From Microvelia longipes (taxonomy: Eukaryota; Arthropoda; Insecta; Hemiptera; Veliidae): a stretch of 64,000 bases of DNA. This document shows positions 50,201 to 61,700 of the stretch, one piece after another (position 1 is the stretch's first letter; each line of letters starts with the position of its first letter). A program made the translations under genes and the position numbers. The DNA is taken from NCBI GenBank assembly GCA_018340805.1, contig JACMZG010000008.1:52363595-52427594 (forward strand). The letters are read 5' to 3'. The notes under the pieces were generated by a model. That model saw only the letters and a list, made by a program, of their open reading frames with translations. It was not told the origin of the DNA and ran no database searches.

Positions 50201-53111
50201 AATAAATCAATAATAAACGAACTTCTGGACAGTTTCAACAATTTCCACCCAAATCTAAAATTCACTTTAGAAATCCAAAATAACTCTTCCATACCCTTTT
50301 TAGATATTTTAATTATTAAATCACCTGACAATACCCTTCAAATTAAACATTACACCAAACCCACCTATTCTGGCAGACTTTTAAACTATTTATCCATCAA
50401 CCCCAATTGTATAAAATAAATTGTGCCAAAAACCTTATCCACAGAGTTTTGACCTTAAGCGATCCACAATTTACAGCTGAAGCCACCATCAAAATTAAAG
50501 ATATACTTAGAGAAAACAATTACCCAGATAGACTAGTCTCCAACCTATTGTTTCGGTACCATAACCCAATTATCCGAATACCTCCCATTACTGCTAATGT
50601 ACTGACAGACCGAATAACTTACCTATTACCACTCTCTTACCTACATAGGACACCCTACATACCAAATTAAAAACTTATTTAAAGACTACAACATCAAAAT
50701 TGCTCTAAAAAATTCTGTTAATTTTTACATTAAATATTTTTCAAAATTAAAGACCCCCTCACTAATGCCCAAAGATGCAACGTTGTATACAGAATACCAT
50801 GTAAAGACTGCCCCCAAGCATACACAGGAGAGACCTCTCAACTTTTCAAAAAAAGACTTGACACACATAACAATCAAATACTTGACAACTCTAACCTTAC
50901 AGCTTTATCAGAACATATGACAAAACTTGACCACCGACCAGACAAAGAAAACTGTCGTATACTTCATACAGAACCACATACAGACAAAAGGAAATTTTTA
51001 GAAATGCTCTATATAAAAGCTGACAAAGACAGTATGAACAAAAAACAAGACATTAACAATCTTAGCAGTATTTATTATAATATTATCTTAAATCATAATT
51101 TTTCCTTTACCTTTTTGTATTTCATTTTAAATTTACTTAGTTAGACATATGACATAAAAACAATCAAAATTTTATTATTTTCCAACTTTTTCATTTTTGT
51201 CATTTTAAAGAACTGAAGAAGCTCAGGATCCCTGGGCGAAAGCTCTTCAACAATTTATTTTCAATAAATTTTTATAAGGACTAAAGTCTTCATTAATTTA
51301 ATTGATATTAAATTTATAATAGTCCAAAAAGCTCTAAAGTTATTAAGAATTTTTTAGAATTATTTTTACTTAATTCAACTTTTTTTCCTTAGTAAAGCTA
51401 AATATTATTATATATTTTAGACAAAGATGTGGGTATTTCCTGAAGGCACAAGAAAAAATACTGGTGAAATTCATGCATTTAAAAAAGGTGCTTTTCATGC
51501 AGCCATTAGTACTCACTTGCCGATCCTTCCAGTTGTTTTCACCAGATTTTATTTCCTTCATTCAGAGAGTTACACTCTTGAACAAGGTATGGATCAATTT
51601 TAATACTTTTTTATACTCTGTCCTATAGAGTAATATAGTATAACTATATTAACCTACATCATATAGTATAAACTAATCAGTGCTCTGTCCCATGTAGCAA
51701 GGTTCAACAAGCATTTTGGAACTAAAACTTATTGGCCAATAATAATAAGTTGGGGCCCATTATTTTCTGAATCAGGTTATATTATGTTTATAATGACTGA
51801 TTTCGCTCAAACAATAGCAATGCCTTTACCTATTTGATAGCAATGCATTTCTGCCATCTAATAGAGGAGACCAATCTATTTAACCTCTTAATTATGAACT
51901 TTCATTTGTCTAAGATTATTGATTTAATCTTTATAGAACTATAGTTTAGTTTATGCATTTATGAAATAAATAAGTTCATAATTGTGAAATGAGTTTGTGT
52001 AGTGGTAGATTTAAATTTCCCTTCCTTACTTGGTTTGAAAGGGTTTTGTGGATCTTTTACCCTACAATAACTCTCTTAACCTTATACTTATTACATCAAG
52101 CGTTTAACCAAGGAGTATGTTTGGTTTAAGTTTTTTTTTAACTTTAAACTTTTTACTAACCATTAAGTAAAACATGGTTTTTATGAAGAGAAAAGAAAGC
52201 AACTTGGTAATGTATAGCGAAACAATTTTAATTATCCAGTTGGTTATACAAAACTATGCCTCTAAATTGGCTGTGTGCATTATTATTTGCACTAGTTTAA
52301 AGCTCAGTTAGTGTGTATCTATAAAGTTTTTAACGCATTTCCTTTGAAAAATACAGACCTTAAGCTAGAAATGGGTTGTTACTCACGAAAACACAAATTT
52401 CAAAGGATATTCACCTGGCTCATGCCAAAAATGGTCCACCGCATCAGAATTATTTTCTAGTTATAAACTTAAAATAAAACAAAAAATTATCGTCCTAACC
52501 AGGATTCAAACAAAAGTAGTACAACAAAGGCTTTAAGTACTTGTATCGACTCTGTGATCACTCTCATTCAACTCAGAGGCCTAAAAAACATCAAAAACAA
52601 CTCCCCATTTGAAATATGTAGTTTACTGGCCGTATTTTAGGTTTTCCGTTAATTGATTACCACTTTTGAAGAGGTCATATTGGCTTCAGACCAGTTTTAA
52701 TAGTTTTAGTGCCCTAAAAAATATTGAAATCAACATCCTACTCAAAATTTATTATTTATCTGACCCTAATTTAGGTTTCCGGTAATTTGCCATGGTTTTA
52801 TTAAACCTTTTTGTCATTTAGGGTTGTAGTATTGACTTTAGATCATTCAGACAGATTCAGTGCCCCAAAAACATGAGTATGGAACTTTTTGGTTACAAAA
52901 AATATCAACCCTGAATTTTACTAATTTTTGGACTCACCAAACTAGGTTTATGTTACAAAAACCTGGTTTTCAACCGTGTCCTCCCCAAGGTTGATTTTTG
53001 TACCAAGTTTGATTAAAAAATATTAATCTGGTCGAAAGATAAATATTTTTAATATTAAGAGCGTGTTTACAAGAAAGTGTCAAGAAATACACACAAACAG
53101 ATAACATATAC

Positions 53112-53191
<80 letters not shown>

Positions 53192-53616
53192 ATATATAAG
53201 AATTTTTGGTAATTAGGGACCTCTGAAACAGAATTGTGTAGTAGACTGAGGTTCGACTCCTGCCATGACACCTATCTCATTAGCGAATTTTTTCCAAAGA
53301 AAATTCTAAAAAAGTATTCTTCAAATTATACTGGAACCATTGTACTTAATTAAGCAAAAAATGGATTAACAGTCCAATTGTTTTGAGTTATTCAGACATG
53401 TCGTTAAAACTATTAGAGACATTCATAAAATTTACCTTTGATATTTCAGGTCATGTAGTTGTTACAGTATTGCCACCAATAGACACAACTGGTTTAACAC
53501 TAGATCACATGCCAGAACTCATGGAGAAAACTCACACTTCAATGGATAAAGTTTTTAAAGAAACCTCTGACGAATTATTAAAAAAATTAAAGTATGATAG
53601 AAGTTATCCAGTTTAG
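44271..53616 (+). CDS. Agpat: 1-acyl-sn-glycerol-3-phosphate acyltransferase (5 exons)
   Basis: Exons: 44271-44452, 45310-45443, 46115-46296, 51421-51586, 53450-53616 (stop TAG). Phases agree and the product is 276 aa, close to AGPAT1/2 (278-283 aa). It acylates lysophosphatidic acid with acyl-CoA to phosphatidic acid in the ER membrane, the second acylation of glycerolipid synthesis. Exon 1 codes hydrophobic N-terminal spans. The acyltransferase motifs are all present: NHQSSID (residues 97-103, catalytic NHx4D), the GPFGLAAWLCGLIFIDR region in exon 3, FPEGTR (172-177) and LPILPVVFTRFY. The C-terminal MPELMEKTHTSMDKVFKETS fits the family. Two ATG codons in a row open the frame; the first is chosen. 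Intron 3 (46297-51420) holds a Penelope-like element. The window does not tell AGPAT1 from AGPAT2. Confidence 0.95.
44735..44825 (+). repeat. Fragment shared with the hAT-like element
   Basis: AATCAGGTGAACG, TAGTGGCTAAA and AAGATAGATTTTGGCATTTAATG follow one another here and in 18555-18640. It is a remnant of the same dispersed family, in Agpat intron 1. Confidence 0.65.
46972..47655. mobile_element. Possible hAT-type MITE
   Basis: The left edge GGGTTGCCAGATGTCCCAAT and right edge ...GCCAGATTTGTCCC...ATCTAGCAACTCTA are loosely inverted versions of each other, and a GGGTTGCCAGA-type end is common in hAT MITEs. I found no clear target duplication. About 680 bp, non-coding, in Agpat intron 3. 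Confidence 0.4.
47949..47962. repeat. Target duplication of the Penelope-like insertion, left
   Basis: TAAGAATTTTTTAG here and at 51344-51357 bracket the Penelope-like element exactly. Confidence 0.85.
48032..48057 (-). ncRNA. Hammerhead-like motif, minus-strand Penelope copy
   Basis: On the minus strand: CTGAAGA (48057-48051), one A, then a 7-bp stem (GCTCAGG/CCTGGGC) with a 3-nt loop, then GAAA (48032-48029 region). It is identical in layout to the plus-strand copy at 51213. Hammerhead ribozymes are known in Penelope elements; the cleavage-side strands were not resolved here. Confidence 0.45.
48137..49043. mobile_element. 907-bp TIR element inserted in the Penelope copy
   Basis: Terminal inverted repeats of about 35 bp share ACACGGCTAAAATCAATTGA; left starts TACCACACACGG, right ends CCGTGTGTCGG. 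ACTATAA flanks both sides (48130-48136, 49044-49050). Removing the insert rejoins sequence that matches the uninterrupted Penelope copy near 51143, except for about a TA dinucleotide. The only open frame inside (48605-48796) resembles nothing I know. It is a non-autonomous DNA transposon; the superfamily is uncertain because the duplication length (5-7 bp) is ambiguous. Confidence 0.8.
49089..49643 (-). pseudogene. Penelope C-terminal fragment with GIY-YIG nuclease
   Basis: 184 codons, open on the minus strand. After a part that follows RT (FRYHNPIIRIPPITAN), it has the Cys-rich spot YRIPCKDCPQAYTGETSQLF, where the GIY-YIG core is YRIPC...AYTGET, then LTALSEHMTKLDHR and HTEPHTDKRKFLEMLYI (catalytic Glu region). 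The nuclease nicks DNA for integration. The RT domain itself is missing from this copy. It closely matches the plus-strand frames at 50490-51090. Confidence 0.85.
49884..50419 (+). pseudogene. Penelope reverse transcriptase fragment
   Basis: The palm begins with LDVVSLFTCIPI coded from 49884 in one frame. From about 50000 another frame carries GLPMGDPLSPIVADLVLDH and the catalytic KKYVDDSFLI (YVDD), then IPFLDILI and KPTYSGRLLNYLS, all typical of Penelope RT. A frame change lies between 49930 and 50000, and the frame stops at 50419. The N-terminal half of the RT is absent. It continues into the nuclease fragment downstream. Confidence 0.88.
50407..51144 (+). pseudogene. Penelope RT thumb and GIY-YIG nuclease, plus-strand copy
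   Basis: Pieces 50407-50670 (CAKNLIHRVLTLSDPQFTAE; FRYHNPIIRIPPITAN) and 50917-51144 (MTKLDHRPDKENCRILHTEP) correspond to the intact minus-strand frame at 49089-49643. They are separated by small indels, for instance near 50600 and 50750. Nucleotide identity to the minus copy is very high, so the two copies arose at about the same time. Confidence 0.85.
51213..51241 (+). ncRNA. Hammerhead-like motif, plus-strand Penelope copy
   Basis: CTGAAGA (51213-51219), an unpaired A, a stem of 7 pairs (51221-51227 with 51231-51237, one G-U), a loop ATC, then GAAA (51238-51241). This matches the conserved core CUGANGA-stem-GAAA of hammerhead ribozymes apart from the extra A. Strands of the other two helices were not assigned. 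Confidence 0.45.
51344..51357. repeat. Target duplication of the Penelope-like insertion, right
   Basis: TAAGAATTTTTTAG, matching 47949-47962. It lies about 60 bp before Agpat exon 4. Confidence 0.85.
52320..53107 (-). mobile_element. tRNA-like repeat (family C), copy 1
   Basis: On the minus strand 52575-52490 reads AGAGTCGATACAAGTACTTA, then TTTGAATCCTGGTTAGGACG, a B-box-like end. A copy of the same head lies at 59325-59392. Downstream text around 52700-52850 (ACATCCTACT..., GGTAATTT.CCATG, TTAGGGTTGT) matches 58830-58945 in the opposite orientation. It is a SINE-like or composite repeat in Agpat intron 4. Confidence 0.5.
53108..53200. repeat. TA microsatellite next to a tRNA-like repeat (family E)
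   Basis: (TA)n of about 85 bp. It is followed at 53215-53310 by CTGAAACAGA...GAGGTTCGACTCCTGCCATG...TTAGCGAATTTTTTCCAAAG. The same sequence in inverse orientation precedes the TA repeat at 58652. Confidence 0.9.
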
Positions 53617-54216
53617 TACTTTGGTTAGTATTTATTTTATTAGGCATAGAAAAAGAGATACAATATTTTATCAGGGCACTACAACACTAGCCAGAAAAAA
53701 CAGGTAAGGTAATAAAAAATTGATAACCTGCGTTTTGAGTTAATAACTATTTATAAGTTCATAACTATTCAACATAATGGTTTGCATAATGAACGGTTTG
53801 CCTTGGGTTTTCCATTCAATTCCTTTTATGTTATCAGATAACATAGATTGTTTATAGTCATAATATTTTAACTTAAAAAATATTTTAATTATTTTGTTAA
53901 AAATTCCAGCTAAAATTTTGATCTGATTTAGCTGATCAAAGAGTTGTTGATTGTTTGTAAAATTTAATTAATTTTAAGTATACAAACAAGCAACATGGCT
54001 TTCAAGTATACATCTTTAATAAATAGAATGTTAACTTAGATAGATTGATAATGTTTCTAGTTTTAAGAGTTCTTCCAGAAAATATTATGAAAGCAACAAT
54101 TAATACAATAATAGGTAGAAGCGGTGCTGTAGTTTTCATTTAAATAGTTTACACATTTTATTAGGTTTTTATGCTAAGTAAATAGAGGATTCCAACTTAA
54201 TTTTTAAAATGCCTAT

Positions 54217-55008
54217 GTTTTTACTTTTCCTCATTTATACTGTAGTTATATAGGAAAAGTATTGTGTTTGCAAAAAAACACGAAACCGGGATGAACCCAG
54301 AATTATACGTTTCAGGTGTTTTCAAGGCCCCTGAGTGGTTTTCTCAAAGTTTTCTGTCTCTATGTGTCTGTTATCATCGTAGCTCCTAGTGTATTTATGC
54401 TAAAGAGTTGTAACTTAGTAACAAAATCAGTTTACTGCTGTAGTTGAGCTATTCGGAAAATAACTTTTTTATTATGTCATTAACCCGAAATAATGACTCA
54501 GTAAAATTTTTGAAAAATCATAAAACGTGGAAAAATGATGAGATCTGATTGAAATTTGGCTTGTATGTAGTTATGCATAAGACTAACATATGTGCCAAGT
54601 TTTACCTCATTATCAGTACTAGTTCAATTTTTATTGAATGCCATGTGTACGTTTTTTAAAAAATTGTAAAAAAATCAGAAAATGATTCATTTGAGTTTGA
54701 ATTTAGTGTAAATGTATACCTTCATTTAATAAATAATACACTTAGTTTTGTTTCAATATGACAAGTATATTCATAATTTTTGTTGGATCATAAAACTTAA
54801 GTAGCATTGAGCGTGGTCAGTGCTGTATGGGGGACTGCTGAGAATGAATGCATTTACTATCTAAGGACGAGGGAAGCGAGTCCGAAGACATGTTTCAGTA
54901 TAACTTTGCGGAATTGTATATTCTGAGGAAGAGCGAAGCAGGGAGGATGAGCGTAGCTAATCCGATAAGATGAGGAAAAGTTCTGAGGTACCCCGTACCC
55001 GATTTTAT
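54217..55008 (+). mobile_element. Dispersed repeat family A, copy 4
   Basis: The longest uninterrupted copy: TTTTTACTTTTCCTCATTTA, GGAAAAGTATTGTGTTTGCA, CTGTTATCATCGTAGCTCC, CTATCTAAGGACGAGGGAAG, GCGAGTCCGAAGAC and GAGGTACCCCGTACCCGATT, in that order. It lies between Agpat and Cacybp. Confidence 0.78.
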
Positions 55009-55885
55009 TTTGTAATTATATTAAATTATTTCTAGTCATTTACTTTGAATGTGATAATTTGTTTTTATTTTTTTTATAAAACCAGGTATAATTTACCAGA
55101 AAATTTGTATAATCAGTCTTAATTCTTCCATTTTTTATTAGTGATTTAATTAAATATAACACATTTTTGTTTGATTTATAGTTTATTTTAATGGACCTTT
55201 ATTTTTATGGACTGATATAAATATAATCCAGTTATAATTATAGACTGTTAAAATTATAATAGGCGCACCCCCGAATAAGTTACTTGTGTGTGGAAGCTGT
55301 CACAAGTGTTTTCCACACACTTAAGTATTTCATGTATTCTAAAGCTTTCAAAATTATAATATTTCAATTGTTTATACCTTTGTGATTAAACTTTGTTTAA
55401 TTTACAACACTACTTCCCTTCATTAGGTTAATGTTAAATGTGATATTGTTTTTTTCACATATGATCTCGTCATTAACTCTTATATTATGCTATTAAATAA
55501 ATTGTTTTTTTTTTTAGTTATTTGCTTGTATGCATTTTTGCCAAAGAAGCTTATGCTAATAGAGGAAGGTCTTAGGTAGTATAGCACAGGGATAAGGGGA
55601 CTGGTAGCGTGGCTATTTCCCTTAGATAACATAATGGTACTGGTCTCACTCCCCACCCCTCTACAACCCCTATTGGCACAGAAAAATTAGAAACAGTGCA
55701 TTAAATGTGCCTTAGAAACAGAGGGCTTTTTCAGTGATGCCAGATTAAATAACTTTATTCAACACAGATAATAAAGGAATATATGGGATAGGTATTAATT
55801 ACACCTTTTATTCAATTCATTTTACTTATTTTATAGTAGTCCAAAAATTATGTAATATTAACGTTAAAGCATTCAACTTAACATG

Positions 55886-55922
55886 AAAACTGCTTGGTAC
55901 TGTTGTGGTACCAAGCAGTTTT
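55886..55922. repeat. Perfect 15-bp hairpin with following T run
   Basis: AAAACTGCTTGGTAC, loop TGTTGTG, GTACCAAGCAGTTTT. It lies in the Agpat-Cacybp spacer. The function is unknown. Confidence 0.8.
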
Positions 55923-57427
55923 TTTGGACTGTTAAGGCAGTGTTAAGAGCTCTTGTATCCTCCCTCTAGTAGTATAAGTCTCTTTGATTTTTCCTATTAA
56001 AATTCACGTTTTTACAAGTATCATTAGTTTAAAAATTAAATCAGGTCAAAATTAAACACTAAGAATATTGTATTACACTTACTAGTGAGGTGGCATATTC
56101 TATGCTTTGGGACAATGAATTAGATGTTGACAGTCCAGAGTGAGTGTGTGAGTAAGAAACCAAAAAGGGCATGTAGAATTTTATTCATGAATCATGACAA
56201 TTACTAGCTTATGTTTTTGGTCATTCATAATTTTATACAATGTATGAATTTAGTAGTCAATGCCACAGGATACCAACCATTTTTAAAATCTGATTTCTTT
56301 TAAGAAGTGGGTAGTACACATTTATTACGGGATGAAATGCCCAAATGGCTATAAACCAATAAACATAAACTGCAAATTATAATATATTCCTTTTATTTTA
56401 TATTTATTATTACAAATTATACTCTCAGCCTACTTAAACATATTCAAAAAAATATCACAAGTAAGTATAAAACATTTTAAAAACAAGCTAAAAAATAATA
56501 ATAACTTGATATTTTTCACCAAACAAAAAATACTAAAATCCCAAACAGCCGTTTGCATTTTTGGAGTTGTTATTTTGATGAGATAAATAGGAAGAGAGTT
56601 TAAAGCAAGTAGACAGTTATCAAAAGCTGACATGGTAATCAGATTAAAAAGCTGATATAGTAAGAGAAGGAGTGAGTAACCTTCACTTAATATAGACTTC
56701 ACTCCTCAATCTTCAGGCTATTTATCTTCTATAAAGAAAAATATTTTTCTTATATTTAAAACATTTATTATTATAGATAGATATTTATTTATTTAAGATA
56801 AATATTTCTTATATTATAGTTATCTTTACAACTTCTTCTTAAAACACTTTTATTACAACTCTGGCCATCATATAAAAAAATATTAGAGTGAAATCCTGAA
56901 CAATCAATTTGAAAAAAAAATAGAAACATGTCATATTTGTCAAATTATTTCGATTTTTAATTCCCACTTGGTGTAATAAATAAATAAATAGATAAAATGG
57001 CAGACTTGCTATAATTGAAATACTGGAAACCACAACACTGAAAGCAATTTAATACAGTCTACTTCAATTTTCTATCTTCTTGATTAAGGTCAAGAAAAAG
57101 AAAAGAAAAAATAAAAGGAAAAGAAAAAATAAAATTCAACCTTCTAGTAAAAAGGTAAATTAAAAAATGAAATAGCTTAAATGCAATTAAAATCTTGCAA
57201 CAGGAAAAAGTACAGTCTTCACTAGTTTTAATTTTAACAATTTAGAGGTAGCAATGTTTGAACATTACTTTTGGTCGAATATGGATTCTGTTCTTAGGGT
57301 TAACAATATCTTCCATCAAATATAAGTTAACAATATATTAGATAAAATTTTTAAAATTAAGTAGTAAATTGAAACTTTTGTATGAAGAACTTCATACAAA
57401 ATCAGGACAACTATAGAAATGCATAAA

Positions 57428-58660
57428 TTAAACTACACTCTTCTTATCCTGTCCTTCTGTCCAAGCTTTGGCAATAGTTCTCTTCATGTCATCATCACCT
57501 TCTTCATAAAGTTTCTTCATCATACTCATCAAACCTTCAGACGGGTCAACATTGGGATCTAGATCAGGGGCTTTTTTAGCATCTTTTTCTGAACCCGTCA
57601 ATGAACCCCAATGTTTATTTTCTTGACTCTTGTGTATGAAAATAACAACCTTGTCTAGAAAGTAAAAAAAATAATATATATATCAAAATAGATCACTCAA
57701 AGTTAATTTAGAGTCCTTGTAAACACGTCTATGTCTGACATAAACAGTTTCTTATGTCATGTAAAACAGTTTAAAAAATATGCTACATGTTGATTTCAAC
57801 AAGTTATTTTTTTTATTTTAAGTAATATTTCATAGATACCGAATTAAAAGAGGTACATTATGGTCCTATTTTAACTCATATCAGTTTTCTTTTTTTTTAT
57901 TTGTGCTGACTTAAGAAAGTGGATTACTAAGGTCCTAAAATTAGACAATTTAAAAGAAAGCTTATAAATTAACGGCATTTTAATTTTTAGGATAGCATAA
58001 CTCTACTTAGAACCAGAAGTTAAATTTTTTGACCAAGAAATGTGCAGGACATATGTACTAGTTTACTTAAAAACAAAAATAACAGACAATCCTCATTTAA
58101 TCTCTGTTTTAGATTTTTAGAGCCAACACTTTATTTTAGTTATATTTTCTTCTATACTTAAGGTAAGTAAAAATATATTATAATATACTTCATTTTATCA
58201 TAATAATAATATCTTCCTATAAACATGATTATAATAAAAAGTTATTTAAGTTACCTTTTTTCACTTTATGATAACTAGAAGTGGGATCAGTAGGAAAAAG
58301 AAGACTTTTAATAGACAAAGTATAGCTCCTATTATTTAATTCCTTGATGGATAATGTCATTTCTCTGAAAAAGAGTAATATTAGTTAACTCAAAACAGTA
58401 TTAAGATAAAAAATATCCCATTAACAAATTTTTCTCAAAGGAAATTCACTAAAAATGAACATTCTAAGAAGTCAGTATTTAGAAGTATACTTCGTCAAAG
58501 AATGAGCTACTATTGATACCTGCAGTTGGATGTGAACCAGTTTCTGCTTAAACTCATCATTAGCTTGGCTGATTTCCTTTGGAAAAAATTGCTAATGGTA
58601 AAGGCGTCATGGCGGAAGTCGAACCTCGGATCACGACACTAATCGTTTCAGATATATATA

Positions 58661-58712
<52 letters not shown>

Positions 58713-61700
58713 CCCTATTGAAAACAGGTTGTTGTTAGGTCATTACCCCAGTTTGCAGAGTCAGCAAAATGTTCAAAAAATTGTTAAAATTCAAGGTCAT
58801 TATTTTTTTCAGCATAAAGGTCCATTATTGTTTTTAGGCGTCTATACAACAACCCTTAAAGACCAATTAGTTAAAAAAAACATGATAAATTACCAAAAAC
58901 CAAAATTACAGTTGCTGAAAACTAAATTTCAAGTAGGATGTCACTTTTTTTAAAACTAGTTCTTTATTGGCAAAAATATACAATATTTATTTTGTGTAAA
59001 CCGGAGCCATATTTTATTTATTGATTTAGGGTGATTTGTGCCTCTTTATTTTTTTATTTATTTGTTTTTTGTGGTATAAATTTTGATTATTTTTTTTTGG
59101 GTGTAAGGGGGTTTCTAAGGATAATCCAAAACACCATTTTTTTGTTTGTTAAGGATAATTTTATATTTTATGGTTTGGGTGTCACTTTTAATGTCTTTTT
59201 GAGTGCTGAATTGCATATAATCAATAGTGACCAACCAACCTTAGAGTGATCAAAAGGTTGAAAAAACGGTGGTCAATTACCTAAAATGCTGCCGGTTATT
59301 TGGCCCTGTGAGTAGAATGAAAATGGTCCAGAGTCGATAAAAGCATTCAAAGCCAGAGTACCTGGGTTCCAATCCTGGCAAGGACCATATTTCTTTATCG
59401 TTTTATTTATATTATATAAGTTTATTACTACAAAATAATTCTTGTGTGCTGGTCCGCATGCCGGGCGAATTTCCTTTGGAATGCATGTTTCCGTGCTTAA
59501 CTATCAATCCCTTGCTTAAGGTTCTGGAGGTTTAACCAGGCTTATATAACTGGTTTTGGTCCATACTTTATAACTTGATCAGTAACTCAATTATCAACAA
59601 CTACTCGTTACTCATTTTTCTTGTATTTTTCAAAGGAAATGTGATAAAACCTTGAAAGAAAAACACTATCTGAGCTTTAAACTAGTGCAAATAATGGTGC
59701 GCACTGCCAACTTTATGGCCAGGCTTGTGTAACCAACAGGCTAATTAAGTGAATTTCCTTCAAAAATACAGAATAAAATGAGTTATGAGTAGTGCTTGAT
59801 AATTGAGTAACTGCTCAAGTAATGAAGCATAAACCAGAACCTTAAGTGAGAAATGGATAGTTAATCATGTAAATACATATTCCAAAGGAAATTCACCAGC
59901 CTTGTAGACCACCATCTGCTCAAGTTATAAGCATACACTGGTACCTTAAGCACAGAAACACATTCCAAAGGAAATTGTTCAGCATGTCGACTACTGCCAC
60001 CATGCCAGAATTGCTTAATACAAGTATTAAAAAAAAAAAATTCAAGCACTGACAATCATAATATGATGTTTTTTATCATTTCTTTATTGGAAAAAGTATA
60101 AAAAATTATTTTGTGTAAACCGGAGCCATATTATATTTACTAGTTTGTGTCTTTTTTTTTTTTTTTTTTTTTTGTATGAATCTTGTTTATTTTAAGGGTG
60201 TGGGAGATTTGTTAGATTTAAGGATTTTTTATTTTGATTTATTTATTTTATGCAGGATTATCAAAGAGAGTACACTTTGTTGGGACTTAAAATAGGTTGA
60301 AATAGTAGGGAATTTTAAAAACAACATTGTTTCTACTAGATAAAAAAATATACTAGGTTAAAAAAAAGTTATCTTAGAAAACAAATTACCTGCTAGAAAA
60401 GTCACAAGTAACCTTTTCACTAGGCAAATCTTGAACTCCACTTAAATCCACATATATCTTGATAAACTTGTCTGATTGATCCCAAGCTAAATAAAAAGTA
60501 CAGAAAATGATTAAACATACAAAAAGGTACATGTATGCTATCATTAAACACATATAATAATATTATTATTACCATTATTATAAGGGTGTAAGTGTAAAAT
60601 AATAAATAATATTATTATCAAAATTACTTAAACATGTGTATACATTAACGTCAAACATTATTCATTGATAATCATGAAAACCCTAAAATTATTTCAAATA
60701 AATCACTTTAAGAAAAAAATTGAAGGTAAATCATAAAAAATTAAGAAACCCATACATTAGAAGAATGATCACCCTTTTGTAATAAATTTCTTATCAGCGA
60801 CTGTGGTGCTGCAACGGACTTTAAATTGCAAGTAAGCAAACCATCCTCTATCTTTCCTCATTATTGCTTATGAGGGATCAATATCACTAGGCCTAATACC
60901 AAAAATATACCAGTGTAATACCCAATTTCTAGTGTAATGTTTAATTCAGGAGACCAATAGAACAAATAAAGTACCAAAATATATATCTTAACAAAGTTTA
61001 TGTATTATACTTAAATAATTGTATTATTATGTTTTAAATAGATAATTGTATAGATTAATTCAAGTTACCATAGTTAGTTAATTTGACTTCATAGCATCTA
61101 TTACTGTTACGCTGGATATTTGATGATACTGGAGAAGAGTCCTCTTTTTTAGATGAAGCCTCGAGTTCTCTAAGCTTAATTATTTCAGTTTCAATTTTAC
61201 GAGTTTCAATTATTAAAATATCTTTAACTTTAGACCTTGTAGCAAGTTCAGCTAGTTTTTTGAGTTCACTGACATCTTGAGACAACTATAACAAATACAC
61301 AAATCAAGGAGAATAATCTCGTTCTAATTTGAAGATAATAAGTGTCTTTATTTTCCAACTCAAACATAGACAACATTTTGACCAAGGTTGAACCTTGGTT
61401 TTGACACTACCTAGATTCATCCTAAGTTGAACTCAGATTTAAGTGTACAAACATACAATAGATTTAAAATGGTTTCTTTGACTCTTCTTGATGTCAAGTC
61501 TATCCTCTTGACATGTGGGTTATTGATTATCTGTGGTCTATCCCAAATGAAATCTATTTGAAGCTCTGTTTACATGTATTTTTTCAATTCTATCTCAAGT
61601 AGATACTTATTTAGGTTAACTTAACAATAGGTTTATTGTTTATCTTAAATAGCTCTTAACTTTATAAAAAAAAGTGAATAACAATAATGGTGGTGAAATG

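Larger units (their letters stand above)
47963..51343. mobile_element. Penelope-like retroelement, two head-to-head copies
   Basis: A minus-strand copy (47963 to about 49806, interrupted at 48137-49043 by another element) faces a longer plus-strand copy (about 49860-51307). Outer sequences match as inverted repeats from 47963 and 51307 inward. The plus copy extends 36 bp further (51308-51343) before the 14-bp target duplication. Both copies lack the 5' part of the ORF. Coding remnants show the two Penelope hallmarks: a reverse transcriptase with YVDD and a C-terminal GIY-YIG nuclease. Penelope elements often carry inverted, 5'-truncated partner copies and a short extension of about this size at one end. 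The whole sits in Agpat intron 3. Confidence 0.92.

Noticed and set aside
59031..59249. 72-codon plus-strand frame in a Cacybp intron
   Set aside because: It is T-rich repeat sequence (family C) with Phe/Leu-rich translation; no family match.
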